A stretch of 64,000 nucleotides of DNA from Mycobacterium gastri (GTDB taxonomy: Bacteria; Actinomycetota; Actinomycetes; Mycobacteriales; Mycobacteriaceae). The notes under the pieces were generated by a model. That model was not told the DNA's origin. It did not search any database and saw only the letters and a program-made list of their open reading frames with translations. Shown here one piece after another: positions 48,117-57,733 of the stretch (position 1 is its first letter; each line of letters begins with the position of its first letter). The stretch covers positions 1-64,000 of the forward strand of contig NZ_LQOX01000111.1 in NCBI RefSeq assembly GCF_002102175.1, given 5' to 3'. Both the position numbers and the translations under genes were made by a program.

Positions 48117-48472
48117 GTATTCAACGGCTGCAATCGAATTGGAGATTTACACGGATGCCGTTCGGGCGTGACCTGGCACCGAGCATGCTGCACCGCCCTA
48201 GCGGCTACGGTGAGGCGGCCCAACAACAGTTCGCTTTGCGAACCATCCGATCGCTCTTGGAAGACGGGCTCATGCAAATTGGGGACCTACCCTACCCGGG
48301 CGAAAAGTTCGCAGGCTGGGACGTCTCGATCGACGCTGCCATGCAGCGCGTCCACGACCTCTTCGTCCGCCGCTATGACGACCGTGCCTCGTGGGACCTC
48401 ACTATCTGGCTGGGACTCACTCCCGCCGGAGAACGACAAGCCCACAAGCTCAAAGGTGACGCCACGGATTGA
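48113..48472 (+). pseudogene. Immunity-like copy 3, 3' part of the gene
   Basis: From residue 36 on, this 119-codon frame repeats copy 1 closely (FALRTIRSLLEDGLMQIGDL, PGEKFAGWDVSIDAAMQRV, IWLGLTPAGERQAHKLKG). The DNA match begins at about 48223 and continues past the stop into GTCAGGCGCGGCA. The first 35 codons (MSIQRLQSNWRF onward) are unrelated. It has a good ribosome site and could be expressed as a hybrid. A 10-bp duplication (ACCGAATTG-A/T, 48473-48492) directly follows the TGA and is absent from copy 1. Confidence 0.7.
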
Positions 48473-48545
48473 ACCGAATTGTACCGAATTGAACCGTCAG
48501 GCGCGGCATCCCAAGGCGGCATGCGCTCTTAAATTTCATAAGACC

Positions 48546-49550
48546 TCACGCCCCGTGACCTGCGGGCACCCGCTCGCCCTCGACAGGCGGACCGGCCGGC
48601 ACCCCATCACCGAAAGGCCTGCCGCCCAAAGACTCTCGTCCATGTGGCGACAACCAACCGGCCAAGTCCGGGCCCCTGGGCACAATGCCGGTGGGATTGA
48701 TGTCGGCGTGTACCAGGTAGTAGTGCTGCTTGATCTGAGTGAAGTCGACGGTATCGCCGAACCCCGGTGTCTGGAACAAGTCTCGGGCGTAGGCCCACAG
48801 CACCGGCATCTCGGCGAGCTTGTGCCGGTTGCACTTGAAATGCCCGTGATACACCGGGTCGAAGCGAACCAGCGTGGTGAAAAACCGCACGTCGGCCTCG
48901 GTAATGGTGTCGCCCACCAGGTATCGCTGTGCGGCCAGTCGATCGCTCACCCAATCCAGCGCGGTGAATAGCCGGTCGTAGGCGGCGTCGTAGGCCTGCT
49001 GTGAGCCGGCGAAGCCGCAGCGGTACACCCCGTTGTTGATTTCGGCGTAGATCCTCTTGTTCACCTCATCGATCTCGGACCGCAATTCGTCGGGGTACAG
49101 CCGCGGCGCACCGTCTCGGTGGTACGCGGTCCACTCCGTAGAAAAGTCCAGGGTTATCTGCGCGAAATCGTTGGTGACCACCGACCCGGTGGGGACGTCG
49201 ACGATCGCCGGAACAGTAATGCCCTTGGGATAGCCGGGAAAACGCTTGAAATAGGCATCCCCCAGCCGGGGAATCTTGAGCACCGGGTCGACGCCCCCAG
49301 GATCAAGATCGAATGTCCAACTGCGCTCGTCATGGGTGGGCCCGCAAAAACCAATGGACAGAACGGGTTCCAGGCCCAGCAGCCGCCGAACAATGATCGC
49401 GCGGTTGGCCCATGGACAAGCGCGGGCCACCACAAGCCGATACCGGCCCGGCTGCACCGGATAACCATCCCGACCGTCGGCGGTGATGCGGGTGGTGATG
49501 TAGTTGGTGTCGCGGGTGAATTCGCCATTTCCTGCGACATAAGCGGCCAT
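48546..49550 (-). CDS. Glutathionyl-hydroquinone reductase-like protein (GST, ECM4/YqjG family)
   Basis: The 334-residue protein has the N-terminal thioredoxin fold with catalytic C45 in ARACPWANR, and a helical GST domain containing NGVYRCGFA and YLVGDTITEADVRFFTTLVR. Family enzymes reduce glutathionyl-hydroquinones. Mycobacteria use mycothiol rather than glutathione, so the physiological thiol is uncertain. The ATG at 49550 (MAAYVAGNGEF) is chosen; ATGs 9 and 12 bases upstream are possible. Confidence 0.88.
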   Translation of the reverse strand: MAAYVAGNGEFTRDTNYITTRITADGRDGYPVQPGRYRLVVARACPWANRAIIVRRLLGLEPVLSIGFCGPTHDERSWTFDLDPGGVDPVLKIPRLGDAYFKRFPGYPKGITVPAIVDVPTGSVVTNDFAQITLDFSTEWTAYHRDGAPRLYPDELRSEIDEVNKRIYAEINNGVYRCGFAGSQQAYDAAYDRLFTALDWVSDRLAAQRYLVGDTITEADVRFFTTLVRFDPVYHGHFKCNRHKLAEMPVLWAYARDLFQTPGFGDTVDFTQIKQHYYLVHADINPTGIVPRGPDLAGWLSPHGRESLGGRPFGDGVPAGPPVEGERVPAGHGA

Positions 49551-49800
49551 GACAACCATCATGCCTGGGCGGCCCCACCCGGCGACGCAGTCGGCACATG
49601 ACGGCCGAACATGCGGGCGGCGGTCGCCACGGGCCAAACCCTGCAGATCACGGCGTCCCAGAGAAGTAACACGAAGAAAACATTTGTAGGAAATTATTCC
49701 TGCCATACAGTTGTGCACCCATGAACTGTTTTCCTCTGCAACTGTCGCTCTGCTCCGGCAACGGTGCCGTGCAAGCGACCCATACACGTGGTGAGGCTTG

Positions 49801-51204
49801 ATGACCCTTTGCGTTCCAGGGGACGTAGACTCCGTCCCGGCCCTCGCAAATGCGGGGCAGTGGATCCTTGACGGCGGTAAAACCGGTGCCAACCGGGTGG
49901 CGCTGGCCGGTGTCAGTAACCTCGAGGGCGCCGGTTCAGCGGCTCACTTTGCGGCCCACGTACCCGGTGTGTCTGCCGCGACCAGCGCGGATCACACCGG
50001 AGACAGCCAGGCGATCGTGCCGCAGCTGCTGGCCCACGGTCGAGGGGTCGTCGATTTCGGGGCAATACCCCCCGAGATCAATTCGGCTCGAATCTACAGC
50101 GGCCCCGGATCGGGGCCGTTGATCGCCGCGGCGACAGCATGGGACGCGCTGGCCGCAGAATTGACCGCCGCGTCGGCGGGCTACCTTTCGGTGGTTTCGG
50201 AACTGGCCAGCTCACAGTGGTTGGGGCCCGCGTCGATGGCCATGGTGGCCACCGTCGTGCCGCACCAAGTCTGGATCAGCGCCACCGGCAGGAATGCCGA
50301 GCTGACCGGAATACAGGCACGGACAGCCGCTGCAGCCTTTGAAACTGCGCACGCGATGACCGTGCCCCCGCCCGTCGTCGCGGCCAACCGGAGCTTGCTG
50401 CTAACGCTGATTGCGACAAACTTCTTCGGCCAGAACACCCCGGCGATCGCGTCCACCGAGTTCCACTACGCCGAGATGTGGGCGCAAGATGCCGCCGCGA
50501 TGTACGGTTATGCCGCATCCTGCGCGGCGAGCGCCTCGATGCTGACTCCGTTCACCGCGCCGCCCCGGACCGCCAACTCCAATGGTCTGGCCACGCAAGC
50601 CGCCACGGTCGGCAGCACCGCGTCCGCGATATCGAAAATGACCCCGAAATTGATCGGCGTTGCCGCGGCAACCCAAGTGTTGCAACAGATTTCGTCCCCG
50701 CCCTGGTACATCAGAATCTGGGACTTCCTCAAGAGTATCCCGATCCCGGTGTGGGACCAGCTGCTGAACCTGGAATACATGTACGGGGCCCTGATCTACG
50801 ACACCCAAGGTTACGAACTGAACGTCCTGCAGCTCATTCAGTCGCTAGCATGGGCACCCGCGCAAGCAGCGAGCGGTGCTGCCGCAGCATCAACCGGTGT
50901 CAGCGGGCACCCCGTCGGCTCCGGCCTTGCCCGCCTAAGCGCAGGTGAAGTGTCGGCGAGTATGGGCAAAGCCGACAAGATCGGACTGATGTCGGCGCCG
51001 ACCAGCTGGGCTACCTCGGCTTCAACTTCGCACCCCGAAGTCTTGCGGATGGCGCCGATGGTGGTCAACGACGCCGCGCCGGGCAATGGACCGACCGGCC
51101 TGATTCCCGGTATGCGAACGGGCGGTATGCGCGAAGACACACACTTCGTCAAACGCCAACAGGGATCACGCATTACGGTGCTCAGCCCGAAGGCGATCGG
51201 TTAG
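49801..51204 (+). CDS. PPE protein with N-terminal extension and no start codon at the usual place
   Basis: The canonical PPE start [16 protein letters not shown] begins at about 50050. The codons there are GTC GTC GAT, with no ATG, GTG or TTG. The frame is open upstream to ATG 49801, which follows GGTGAGG, giving a 467-residue protein with an 83-residue extension. The PPE core has [17 protein letters not shown] and [13 protein letters not shown]. The C-terminal [10 protein letters not shown] resembles the SVP motif. Type VII export normally needs a PE partner; none is adjacent. It may be a mutated start. Confidence 0.8.
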   Translation: MTLCVPGDVDSVPALANAGQWILDGGKTGANRVALAGVSNLEGAGSAAHFAAHVPGVSAATSADHTGDSQAIVPQLLAHGRGVVDFGAIPPEINSARIYSGPGSGPLIAAATAWDALAAELTAASAGYLSVVSELASSQWLGPASMAMVATVVPHQVWISATGRNAELTGIQARTAAAAFETAHAMTVPPPVVAANRSLLLTLIATNFFGQNTPAIASTEFHYAEMWAQDAAAMYGYAASCAASASMLTPFTAPPRTANSNGLATQAATVGSTASAISKMTPKLIGVAAATQVLQQISSPPWYIRIWDFLKSIPIPVWDQLLNLEYMYGALIYDTQGYELNVLQLIQSLAWAPAQAASGAAAASTGVSGHPVGSGLARLSAGEVSASMGKADKIGLMSAPTSWATSASTSHPEVLRMAPMVVNDAAPGNGPTGLIPGMRTGGMREDTHFVKRQQGSRITVLSPKAIG

Positions 51205-51310
51205 CTGGATGCATACCCGGGTGCCATGAGCGAGTGATCAACCAGAGCACGCGGGCCAGAACGTAGTTCACACATAGCAGCGACGGAAATGACGTAAGGA
51301 GTTCAGAGCG

Positions 51311-52501
51311 ATGATTGATTTTGGCGTTTTACCGCCAGAGGTCAACTCAATCCGAATGTATTCCGGCCCGGGGTCAGCGCCGATGTTGGCCGCTGCGTCG
51401 GCGTGGAGCGGATTAGCTGCCGAATTAACCTGTACCGCAGACGATTACGAGACAGTAGTGAACAGACTGCAGAGCGAGGACTGGATCGGCCCGGCGGCGA
51501 CGTCAATGGCCGATGCGGTCCAACCGCACCTGGCGTGGATCAGAAGCACTGCGGCACAGGCTGATCAAGCTGCCACCAAGGCACGCATGGTGGTCGCCGC
51601 CTACGAGGCCGCGGTAGCGGCAGTCGTTCCCCCGCCGCTGGTTGCGGCCAATCGCTCCCAGGTGGCCTCGCTGACCTCGACCAACGTCTTTGGCCAAAAC
51701 ACCGCGCGGATCGCGCTTCTTGAAGCCGAGTACGGCGACATGTGGACTCAGGATGCGACGGCCATGTATGTGTATGCCGCCGCTTCAGCGAATGCCGCCC
51801 GACTCACGCCGTTCATGTCGCCAACGCAGACCACCAGCCCGTCCGCTTCGGCCTTGCAAGGCGCCGCCGTCGCGAAGGCCGCCGGCACCGCAGCTGGAGG
51901 GATACAGAACCTGCTGTCGAAGCTGGTTTCTCAAGCACCGAACGCCTTGCTGGATCTGGCCACGCCACTCTCGTCCCTATTGGCTTCCGCCGGAGCGGCC
52001 CCGACGCCACCCACATGGGTGGTGTGGCTAGAAGATTTCCTGAACCTGATTTCTCCGTTGACCGGTACCTGGTACAACGTCACGGGCCTGCCCTATTTCG
52101 GGATCGGTATCACCAACAGCCTTGCTTCCACGGCAAGAGCCGTCGGAGCGATCGGTCCGGACGTAGGTGCAGCGGCGGCTTCCGCCGGCGCCGCCGCGAC
52201 CGATGCAGCGGGGACGCTGGGCCGCGGAGCACCGATAGCCGCGGGTATGGGTAATGCGCCGGCCGTCGGCAAGTTATCGGTACCGCCCAGTTGGTCGGCG
52301 ACCGGCCCGGCACCAGCTCCGTCGGTAGGTTCGGTATCGGCGCCCTTGGTCAGCAATATCGCCTTGCCCGAGGCCGCTTCGGAAAGCAGCAACATGCTCG
52401 GCGGCATGCCGCTAGCCGCCCCAGGAGTCAACGCGGCAGGCAGCGCTCCCCGATACGGTTTTCGTCCCAAGGTGATGCTGCGGCCACCGTTTGCGGGTTA
52501 G
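51311..52501 (+). CDS. PPE-SVP subfamily protein
   Basis: The 396-residue protein starts MIDFGVLPPEVNSIRMYSGP, with DWIGPAA (WxG) and NVFGQNTARIALLEAEYGDMW typical of the PPE helical domain (1-175). The C-terminal part contains GKLSVPPSWSA, the GxxSVPxxW signature of the SVP subfamily, and ends RPKVMLRPPFAG. ATG follows AAGGAG. It lies 106 bases after the preceding PPE gene and five bases before the permease start. Confidence 0.92.
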   Translation: MIDFGVLPPEVNSIRMYSGPGSAPMLAAASAWSGLAAELTCTADDYETVVNRLQSEDWIGPAATSMADAVQPHLAWIRSTAAQADQAATKARMVVAAYEAAVAAVVPPPLVAANRSQVASLTSTNVFGQNTARIALLEAEYGDMWTQDATAMYVYAAASANAARLTPFMSPTQTTSPSASALQGAAVAKAAGTAAGGIQNLLSKLVSQAPNALLDLATPLSSLLASAGAAPTPPTWVVWLEDFLNLISPLTGTWYNVTGLPYFGIGITNSLASTARAVGAIGPDVGAAAASAGAAATDAAGTLGRGAPIAAGMGNAPAVGKLSVPPSWSATGPAPAPSVGSVSAPLVSNIALPEAASESSNMLGGMPLAAPGVNAAGSAPRYGFRPKVMLRPPFAG

Positions 52502-52505
52502 TGCA

Positions 52506-53972
52506 ATGACGAAAAGCACTGCTGTGCCGAAGACTTCACCGATCGTCGGCCGGGTTGCCGCCGCCGATGCCGCACAACTGCATCGAGGTCTTGCCAACCG
52601 GCATATTCAGTTGATCGCGATCGGCGGCGCCATCGGCACCGGTCTGTTCATGGGTTCCGGACGAACGATCTCGCTGGCCGGTCCGGCGGTTGTGGTGGTG
52701 TACGGGGTTATCGGGTTCTTCGTGTTTTTCGTTCTGCGGGCGATGGGAGAATTGCTTCTTTCCAACCTGAACTACAAGTCGTTTGTCGATTGCGCGGCTG
52801 ACCTGTTAGGGCCGGCGGCGGGATTCTTCGTGGGTTGGTCGTACTGGTTGGCATGGATCGTCACCGGTGTCGCCGATTTGGTGGCGATCACCGGATATTC
52901 GAAATTCTGGTGGCCCGACATACCGGTCTGGCTACCGGTTGTGTTCACGGTTTCATTGATCTTGGGCTGCAACTTGTTCAGCGTCAGCAGCTTCGGGGAG
53001 ATCGAGTTCTGGTTCGCGTTGATCAAGGTGGCCGCGATCGGCTGCCTGATTGTTCTCGCCGTGATCCTGGTCGCCACACATTACGTTTCTCCGCACGGTG
53101 CCCGGGCCGAGATCGCCAATCTCTGGAATGACGGCGGGTTCTTTGCCACCGGCTTCATGGGTCTGGTCAGTGGCTTCCAGATAGCGTTCTTTGCCTACAT
53201 CGGTGTGGAACTCGTCGGCGCCGCCGCAGGCGAGACAGCCAACCCGGCACGAACCCTGCCCCGCGCGATCAATGCGGTCCCGCTGCGCGTAGCGATCTTC
53301 TACATCGGCGCACTGCTGGCAATCCTGGCCGTCGTCCCCTGGCGGCAGTTCAGCAGCGGCCAGTCCCCCTTCGTGGTGATGTTCTCCCTTGCCGGAGTCG
53401 CCGCAGCAGCATCGGTGGTCAACTTCGTCGTCGCCACCTCAGCCACCTCCGCGGCCAACTCCGGGGTGTTCTCTACCGGACGAATGCTGTTCGGGCTGGC
53501 CGACGAAGGTAGCGCCCCAGCGATTTTCGGCAAACTGAATCGCGGCGGCGTACCGGCGCCGGCGCTGCTGCTGACCGCCGTGCTACTGCTCACCGCCATC
53601 CCGCTGCTTTACGCCGGCGGTTCGGTGATCGGCGCTTTTACCCTCATCACGACCATCTCGTCGTTGCTGTTCATGTTCGTCTGGGCAATGGTCATCGTCA
53701 GCTACCTTGCCTATCGCCGCCGACACCCACAGCGTCATTCGACCTCGGACTACCAGATGCCCGGTGGCGTGTTGATGTGTTGGGCCGTGCTGGCTTTCTT
53801 CGTATTCGTGCTCTGGACGCTCACCACAAACCCCGAAACATTGGTCGCATTGGCGTGGTTTCCGTTGTGGCTCATGCTCCTAGCGGCCGGTTGGCTGGTC
53901 GTCCGGCGCCGGCCTGGCCGCGCCGAACGATACCGCCGATTTCAAGCCAACCTAGAGCCGATTCGATGCTGA
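52506..53972 (+). CDS. CycA-like amino acid permease (APC family)
   Basis: The 488-residue protein has about twelve transmembrane helices. It starts with the amino-acid permease signature LHRGLANRHIQLIAIGGAIG followed by TGLFMGSG. It closely resembles CycA (D-serine/D-alanine/glycine:H+ symporter), with YKSFVDCAADLLGPAAGFF, FWFALIKV and SANSGVFSTGRMLFGLA. It starts five bases after the PPE-SVP stop. The substrate assignment is by similarity only. The chosen ATG is 52506. Confidence 0.87.
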   Translation: MTKSTAVPKTSPIVGRVAAADAAQLHRGLANRHIQLIAIGGAIGTGLFMGSGRTISLAGPAVVVVYGVIGFFVFFVLRAMGELLLSNLNYKSFVDCAADLLGPAAGFFVGWSYWLAWIVTGVADLVAITGYSKFWWPDIPVWLPVVFTVSLILGCNLFSVSSFGEIEFWFALIKVAAIGCLIVLAVILVATHYVSPHGARAEIANLWNDGGFFATGFMGLVSGFQIAFFAYIGVELVGAAAGETANPARTLPRAINAVPLRVAIFYIGALLAILAVVPWRQFSSGQSPFVVMFSLAGVAAAASVVNFVVATSATSAANSGVFSTGRMLFGLADEGSAPAIFGKLNRGGVPAPALLLTAVLLLTAIPLLYAGGSVIGAFTLITTISSLLFMFVWAMVIVSYLAYRRRHPQRHSTSDYQMPGGVLMCWAVLAFFVFVLWTLTTNPETLVALAWFPLWLMLLAAGWLVVRRRPGRAERYRRFQANLEPIRC

Positions 53973-53987
53973 GCTTCTCAGCGGGAC

Positions 53988-55952
53988 TCAGGCGCTCTGC
54001 GTTCGCCCGAGAGCTTCGGACGACGACACTGTCGAAATTCGCCGTGCCACATCGGTTTCGGTGGACGGCCCCGGCTCCCATTGGGCAATCCACGGTCCGG
54101 TTCCCTCCGACTGATCGATGATCCCCTGCTCCAGCCAGGTGTAGCGGCCGTCCAGCACATCGTTGGTCAGGCGAACGTCGCTGCTGTCGGTGTTGGCCCA
54201 CAATGCGTGGAACAGCGCCTCGACGCGAAGGGTCGCTTGCTCACAGAAGATTTCGGCCAGCTCGTACGCCTGGTGACCGACGACCGGATCAGCAACCCGC
54301 TGGGCCTCGGCCCGAACGCATGCCGCGGACATGGCGAACAGCTCTGCACCGATATCGACGATGCGCCCGAGGAACCCTTGCTTCTGCTCCAGCCTGGCCT
54401 GCCAGCGTGCCATGCCGTAGAACGTGTTGCGCGCCAGCTTGCGCGTGGAGCGTTCGACGAATCGCAGATGCGACGCCAGCGGGCCAAACTCCTGATATGC
54501 CGTGGGCCGCTGCCCCTCACCGAATACGAGCTGCGGCAACCACTTTGCGTAGAACCCGCTTGCGCCGACCGCAGCTGCGGCCTTCTGGCGCAGATCGGCG
54601 TCGGCTTTGGCGAGATCACCGGCGGCGGTTAGGTGAGCGTCTACCGCCTCCCGGGCGATGAGCAGCCGCATGATCTCACTCGATCCCTCGAAGATGCGGT
54701 TGATCCGCATGTCCCGCAGCGACTGCTCCACTGGTGCCGCGCGCTCACCTCGCGCCGCCAGCGACTCGGCGGTCTCGTACCCTCTCCCGCCCCGTATCTG
54801 CAACAGCTCGTCGGCAATCCGACAGGTCATCTCACTTGACCACAACTTGGCCAGCGCCGCCTCGATCCGAATGTCGTTGCGACCCTCGTCTGCCATCTGA
54901 CCAGACAGCTCGACCACCGCGTCCAGCGCGTAGGTGGTGGCGGCGATGAATGCGACCTTGCCGGCCACCGCTTCGTGTTTGCCAACCGGTTTGCCCCACT
55001 GCACCCGCTCACGGGACCATTCACGCGCTATCTTCAGCGACCATTTGCACGATCCGGTCACCATCGCCGGTATCGCCAGCCGTCCGGCGTTGAGTGTGGT
55101 CAGCGCGATCTTCAGACCGTCCCCCTCCCGACCGATCAGATTTTCGGCGGGGACCCGCACGCGGTGCAGCCTGGTGACGCCGTTCTCGATACCGCGCAGC
55201 CCCATGAACTTGTTGCGCCGCTCCACAGTGATCCCGGGTGAGTCGGCCTCGACGACGAACGCGCTGATGCCGCCCCGATGCCCCTCGCTCTTCGGAACCC
55301 GCGCCATGACGACCAGCAGTTCGGCGACCACACCGTTGGTGGTCCACAGTTTGAGGCCCTCGAGTTCGTAAGCCTTGCCGTCTTCGACCGGTGTAGCCGT
55401 TGCGGCCAGGCGCGCCGGGTCCGAGCCCACGTCGGGCTCGGTGAGCAGGAAAGCGGACAGGGCGCCAGCGGCGCACCGCGGCAAGAACTTCCGCTTCTGC
55501 TCCGGGCTCCCGGCCAGCTTCAACGGCTCGGGCACCCCGATCGACTGATGGGCCGACAGCAGTGCGCCCAGGCTCGGATGAACCGTCGATGCCATCATCA
55601 GCGCGCGGTTATAGGCGACTTGCGACATGTTCAATCCGCCATATTCGGCCGGGATTTTCATGCCGAAACAACCCAGCTCGGCCAAGCCCTTCACATATTC
55701 GTCGGGAATCTGGGCATCACGCTCGATCACGCTGCCGTCGACGGTGGTGAGGAATTCCCGCAACTGGCCCAGGAACGCCTCGATGCGGGCCTCTTCGGTT
55801 TCCGAGGGTTTCGGAAACGGGTGAATGAGTTCGAGCGGGAAGCGGCCGAGAAAAATCTCTTTGGCGAAAGATGGCTTCTCCCAACCACTTTCGCGCGATT
55901 CTTCGGCAAGCGCTCTCGCCTGCTGTTCGGTGACTTGCACTTGCTGCGCCAT
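53988..55952 (-). CDS. fadE10: Acyl-CoA dehydrogenase FadE10
   Basis: The 654-residue enzyme matches FadE10 (Rv0873). It has the acyl-CoA dehydrogenase core with FLLTEPDVGSDPAR, LWTTNGVVAELLVV and IFEGSSEIMRLLIAREA, plus a long C-terminal extension that this subfamily carries. It uses FAD for alpha,beta-dehydrogenation of acyl-CoA; the chain length is not known. ATG at 55952 (MAQQVQVTEQQ) follows GAGGAGG. It converges with the permease, 15 bases apart. Confidence 0.94.
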   Translation of the reverse strand: MAQQVQVTEQQARALAEESRESGWEKPSFAKEIFLGRFPLELIHPFPKPSETEEARIEAFLGQLREFLTTVDGSVIERDAQIPDEYVKGLAELGCFGMKIPAEYGGLNMSQVAYNRALMMASTVHPSLGALLSAHQSIGVPEPLKLAGSPEQKRKFLPRCAAGALSAFLLTEPDVGSDPARLAATATPVEDGKAYELEGLKLWTTNGVVAELLVVMARVPKSEGHRGGISAFVVEADSPGITVERRNKFMGLRGIENGVTRLHRVRVPAENLIGREGDGLKIALTTLNAGRLAIPAMVTGSCKWSLKIAREWSRERVQWGKPVGKHEAVAGKVAFIAATTYALDAVVELSGQMADEGRNDIRIEAALAKLWSSEMTCRIADELLQIRGGRGYETAESLAARGERAAPVEQSLRDMRINRIFEGSSEIMRLLIAREAVDAHLTAAGDLAKADADLRQKAAAAVGASGFYAKWLPQLVFGEGQRPTAYQEFGPLASHLRFVERSTRKLARNTFYGMARWQARLEQKQGFLGRIVDIGAELFAMSAACVRAEAQRVADPVVGHQAYELAEIFCEQATLRVEALFHALWANTDSSDVRLTNDVLDGRYTWLEQGIIDQSEGTGPWIAQWEPGPSTETDVARRISTVSSSEALGRTQSA

Positions 55953-56116
55953 CGCGGCCTCCTCGCTGATGAACCGACATGGGGGTTGATTACCCGGTTC
56001 CTGCCCGATAGTACGACGACAGACGGTCCGAATGACCCTTACCGGCCTCGGCAAAAGCTGTGCGATCGCCCAGCGCAGCCCCGCGCTCCTAGTTGAGTTA
56101 TTCCCAACTGCTCATC

Positions 56117-56156
56117 GAGTGTGCACCGGCTGCGTCGAGCGTGCACTGGCGGCGGC
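56117..56156. repeat. Two ~20-bp repeats of the GAGTGTGCAC type
   Basis: GAGTGTGCACCGGCTGCGTC is followed directly by GAGCGTGCACTGGCGGCGGC. This is the same unit found at 16444-16561, in the same orientation. It lies just after the fadE10 upstream region and just before the IS982-type remnant. Confidence 0.85.
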
Positions 56157-56240
56157 GACACGCCGGGCGGTGCCGCCGTGGTTGCACTCTCGGCGTGGCG
56201 GCTTGTGAGGGATGTGGCTGAAGGACACCGATGGGCAGTT

Positions 56241-57086
56241 GTGAAGACAGACCTCGATGCCCTGCTGACCGAACTGTCTGTGACGATCGATGACCACGTG
56301 GTGCACCCCGACCGGCGGCGCGCCCGGCGGCCGAAGCAATCGACCGACGCCGGAGCTGGTGCGCCTGGCCGTGACTCAGGCGCTGCACTCAGCGCCCGCA
56401 GCGAACACCCCTGGCCGCAAATGTGTTACGGCCGACTCGGGCACCTACTTCCCTACCTGCCGAAACAGCCCGGATACCACAAGCCGGTCAAGGCTGCGAC
56501 ACCGCTATTGGCAAGGCCACGCTGTACCTGGCCACCCAGTGGTCTGTCATGGGCCGACGATCTAGGCCTGATCGACGGCACCCCAGTGCCGTGCGATGCG
56601 CCGCGGGAGACCGCGAAACGCTTCGAACTGGCCGGTTTCGCCAACTACGGGTACTGCGCCGCGCACTGCCGCTGGTTCTGGGGGGTGAAGCTGTATCTGA
56701 TCACCACCGCCGACGGCAGGCCCGTCGCGTGGTGTCTGGCCGACCCCAAAAACGGCGAACGAGAAGTCGCCGCAGAGCCTTTCGCGCACACCCGAGACCT
56801 CGGCGCGCTGCGCGAGAAGATGATTGCGCTGACCGACAAGGGCCTACCCAGCACCGAGTTGCAACGCCACTGCGCCGACCCGCTGAACGTGCCGCTGGTG
56901 CGCCCCGACCGCAAGGACGAAAAACAACGCCGCTACGGCAACCTCGCCGGCATGCGCCCACAGACCCAAGCCGTCTACGACACCTACAAGCATCAGCACA
57001 ATCTCGAACGACATGGCGGGCCCACACTGCACGGCGGCCACGTCCGCGTCGCCCAACGCCTGCTCGCACTTGCCGCTGCGATCTGA
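56241..57086 (+). pseudogene. Degenerate IS982-family transposase
   Basis: GTG 56241 starts VKTDLDALLTELSVTIDDHV, typical of IS982. The frame then slips: TPELVRLAVTQALHS is in another frame near 56350. The original frame resumes with RLGHLLPYLPKQPGYHKPVK, then LIDGTPVPCDAPRETAKRFE and HGGPTLHGGHVRVAQRLLAL. At least two frameshifts exist. The expected catalytic glutamate position near the end reads QTQAVYDTYKHQ. The element is inactive. Confidence 0.8.
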
Positions 57087-57165
57087 CACAACGGGAAGAT
57101 CAACAACCCAGTCAAGAGGCCACTAGATCGCCTACCACCACTAACCAAGGCTGGGAACTACTCAA

Positions 57166-57570
57166 CTAGGCGTCCAACTCCCGCGCCACCGCCTTGACCA
57201 CCTCGGAGACCCGCCGAGCCGTCTTGCGATCGGGGTAGCGGCCCTTACGCAACTCGGGCTGCACCGTGCTCTCCAGCAAGGTGATCATGTCCTCGACCAT
57301 GCCGTGCAGTTCGTCGGGACTGTGCTTGTGCTCGACCACCTCCCGCCGGGTGCGGGAAAGGCTCGGAGGCGGGTCGATCAGCTTGAGGCTCAGCGCCTGC
57401 GGTCCGCGCCGCCCGGATGCGATACCGAACTCCACGCGTTGCCCCGCTTTGAGTCCCTCGACACCCGCCGGCAACGCCGAGGAACGGACGTAGACGTCCT
57501 CGCCGTCCTCCTGCGACAGGAAGCCGAACCCCTTTTCGGAGTCGTACCACTTCACCTTGCCGGTCGGCAC
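57166..57570 (-). CDS. cspB: Cold-shock protein CspB
   Basis: The 134-residue protein matches Rv0871. Residues 1-65 form the cold-shock RNA/DNA-binding domain with [17 protein letters not shown] (RNP1) and DVYVRSSAL (RNP2). The C-terminal extension ([19 protein letters not shown] then [19 protein letters not shown]) is specific to this mycobacterial protein. It probably acts as an RNA chaperone. The GTG at 57570 ([10 protein letters not shown]) matches the known start; a frame 20 codons longer is rejected. Confidence 0.92.
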   Translation of the reverse strand: MPTGKVKWYDSEKGFGFLSQEDGEDVYVRSSALPAGVEGLKAGQRVEFGIASGRRGPQALSLKLIDPPPSLSRTRREVVEHKHSPDELHGMVEDMITLLESTVQPELRKGRYPDRKTARRVSEVVKAVARELDA

Positions 57571-57733
57571 TGCTCTCACCTGCTTGTCTGACGGATCACT
57601 GGGTTTTCCACACCAAGACGCGCCCCGCATGCGCAGGACGCGATGACGATCTCAGATCCTACTCGGATCGTCGCCCGCCGAGCATCCGTGTTTACCGCGT
57701 ACCCAGTAGGCTGGGATAACCGCTGGAGGAGAT

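Noticed and set aside
48523..48545. Possible terminator between immunity copy 3 and the GST gene
   Set aside because: No stable hairpin was found on inspection.
53988..56054. Longer start of fadE10 at 56054
   Set aside because: The added 34 residues lack similarity, and GAGGAGG precedes the ATG at 55952.
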